A stretch of 64,000 nucleotides of DNA from Gluconobacter morbifer G707. GTDB lineage: Bacteria; Pseudomonadota; Alphaproteobacteria; Acetobacterales; Acetobacteraceae. Positions 62,867-64,000 of the stretch are shown here, in pieces. Positions within the stretch are counted from its first letter, which is position 1, and each line of letters starts with the position of its first letter. Below the pieces are notes generated by a model that worked only from the letters and a program-made list of their open reading frames with translations, was not told where the DNA came from and did not search any database. The position numbers were made by a program, and so were the translations under genes. The DNA lies in NCBI RefSeq assembly GCF_000234355.1, contig NZ_AGQV01000004.1:1-64000 (forward strand), written 5' to 3'.

Positions 62867-63181
62867 TCAGCCCGTCTTCGGGAGGCGGACGGTCAGGCCA
62901 TCCAGCGCATCGGTCATGACGATCTGGCAGCCCAGACGCGAGGTCTTTTCCAGACCGAAGGCGAGATCCAGCATGTCTTCCTCGTCATCGGTCGGGCTGG
63001 ACAGCTTCGACGCCCATTCCGGATCGACTATCACATGGCACGTCGCGCAGGCCAGAGAGCCTTCACAGGCACCTTCCAGATCGATGTCGTGCTTGTGGGC
63101 GATTTCCAGCACCGAAAGACCAACCGGCGCATCCACGTCGCGGCGCGTTCCGTCACGTTCGATAAAGGTCATCTTGGGCAT
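62867..63181 (-). CDS. Isc/adrenodoxin-type [2Fe-2S] ferredoxin
   Basis: Encodes 104 residues. Cysteine ligands in [14 protein letters not shown] (C-x5-C-x2-C) and the fourth in [10 protein letters not shown], the adrenodoxin/Fdx arrangement. A small soluble electron carrier that supports iron-sulfur cluster assembly and other oxidoreductases. Placed between the desulfurase and mnmA genes, all leftward. Confidence 0.93.
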   Translation of the reverse strand: MPKMTFIERDGTRRDVDAPVGLSVLEIAHKHDIDLEGACEGSLACATCHVIVDPEWASKLSSPTDDEEDMLDLAFGLEKTSRLGCQIVMTDALDGLTVRLPKTG

Positions 63182-63203
63182 GGGCGGTCCGTTCCGTTCA
63201 CTC

Positions 63204-64000
63204 TCAGGGCTGTTGGCAGGCCCGGACGGCAGCGATCAGGGAACGTGCTGCCCGGTCAATATCGGGCTTGGAGGTAGAGCGTCCGACCGACAGGCGCAAG
63301 CACCGTGATGCTTTCTCCGGGGAAAGCCCCATCGCCATCAGGACGTAAGAGGGGGTTACCTCCGCGGCTGAACAGGCGGAACCCGTTGAAATTGCTACAT
63401 CCGGCAGCCATTTCAGGACATCCAGCGCCTTCACGCCTTCCGGCAGGGAAAGATTCAGGCCACCGGGCAGCCGGGGGGCGCCGGCTCCGTTCTGTTCCAC
63501 GCCCGGCAGGTTCTCCTGAAGCTGTTTCCACAGATCATCCCGGAGCATTTCCAGCCGGATGGCGTCTTCTTCCAGCCGTTCCCGGGCAATGTCGGCTGCT
63601 TTTCCAAAACCGGCGATCAGGGGTGTCGGCAATGTGCCGGAGCGCAGGTCCCGTTCCTGTCCGCCCCCTGAAAACAGCGGAGCAAGCCGCACCCGGGGGC
63701 GGCGACGGACATACAGCGCACCGATGCCTTTCGGTCCGTACATCTTGTGCGCGGAAAAGGACGCCAGATCGATACCGTCCAGAGAGACCGGACATTTCGC
63801 GGCCATCTGCGCCATATCGACATGCAGCAGGGCGCCCTGCCCTTTCACGATGGGCGCCAGCGTTGCGAGATCCTGCACCACGCCCGTTTCGTTGTTGGCG
63901 GCCATGATGCTAACCAGAAGCGTCGGAACCTGAAGCGCTTCGCGCAATGCTCCGGGATCGACCTGTCCTTCCCGGTCCACGCCAAGGATGACTGGCTCAA
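63204..64000 (-). CDS. Cysteine desulfurase (NifS/IscS family), 5' end beyond window
   Basis: Partial: the frame stays open to the window edge, so the N-terminus is missing. Visible: [21 protein letters not shown]-binding Lys in [34 protein letters not shown], and the catalytic Cys in [15 protein letters not shown]. Releases sulfur from cysteine as an enzyme-bound persulfide, feeding iron-sulfur cluster and thiouridine synthesis. Ferredoxin and mnmA follow within 22 and 6 bases. Confidence 0.92.
   Translation of the reverse strand, partial: EPVILGVDREGQVDPGALREALQVPTLLVSIMAANNETGVVQDLATLAPIVKGQGALLHVDMAQMAAKCPVSLDGIDLASFSAHKMYGPKGIGALYVRRRPRVRLAPLFSGGGQERDLRSGTLPTPLIAGFGKAADIARERLEEDAIRLEMLRDDLWKQLQENLPGVEQNGAGAPRLPGGLNLSLPEGVKALDVLKWLPDVAISTGSACSAAEVTPSYVLMAMGLSPEKASRCLRLSVGRSTSKPDIDRAARSLIAAVRACQQP

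Noticed and set aside
62114-63277. 387-codon plus-strand ORF over mnmA and ferredoxin
   Set aside because: Antisense shadow of two clear genes.
1-64000. CRISPR arrays
   Set aside because: No regularly spaced direct repeats and no cas-like genes were seen.

Overview
The window looks like chromosomal DNA of an acetic acid bacterium (Acetobacteraceae, Gluconobacter/Acetobacter-like). The basis is the GC-rich coding style, four SMP-30/gluconolactonase-type genes, a NAD-type isocitrate dehydrogenase next to aconitase A, phosphoglucomutase, and an oxyR-ahpC-ahpF cluster. The species cannot be named from sequence alone.

Left core (1-5021): a small envelope pair (YqjE-like and DUF883), a worn polyamine-type ABC locus (pseudo-ATPase, PotD-like protein, very short permease), a YcgN-type cysteine-cluster protein, a YgjP-type metallopeptidase and tRNA-Leu(TAA).

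Accessory region (about 4998-36920): the 3' end of tRNA-Leu is repeated exactly (24 bp) at 4998, 19236 and 34381. It delimits two complete integrative mobilizable elements in tandem and the stump of a third. IME1 (4998-19259) carries a tyrosine integrase, an HUH replication protein, mobC/relaxase and then three consecutive blocks. Each block pairs leftward cargo with a divergent rightward serine recombinase. The cargo is a secreted/lipoprotein/membrane trio, a two-gene unit (unknown soluble protein plus four-helix membrane protein), and a defence-type reverse transcriptase read in two frames across an A7 slippery site with a structured non-coding leader. IME2 (19236-34404) carries an integrase, a res-mod-uvrD restriction-like operon, relaxase/mobC with a candidate oriT, a Tat-exported lactonase and vapBC. 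IME3 is a remnant (integrase N-terminus, decayed mob/oriT, a second lactonase, dead vapC) ending in an IS630-like fragment. The two lactonase genes share a 1084-bp tract with one mismatch between diverged flanks, which points to recent gene conversion.

Right core (37240-64000): TonB-dependent receptor, polysaccharide flippase, a glycerophosphotransferase-like protein, pgm, LysR regulator, icd, acnA, aldo/keto reductase, LysE exporter, ahpF-ahpC, membrane protein, oxyR, cupin, two lactonases, a Na+/H+ antiporter, topoisomerase IB, GST, mnmA, ferredoxin and a cysteine desulfurase cut by the window end.

The best candidates for something undescribed are the recombinase-linked cargo modules of IME1, in particular the frameshifted reverse transcriptase with its leader RNA and the two-gene membrane unit beside it.
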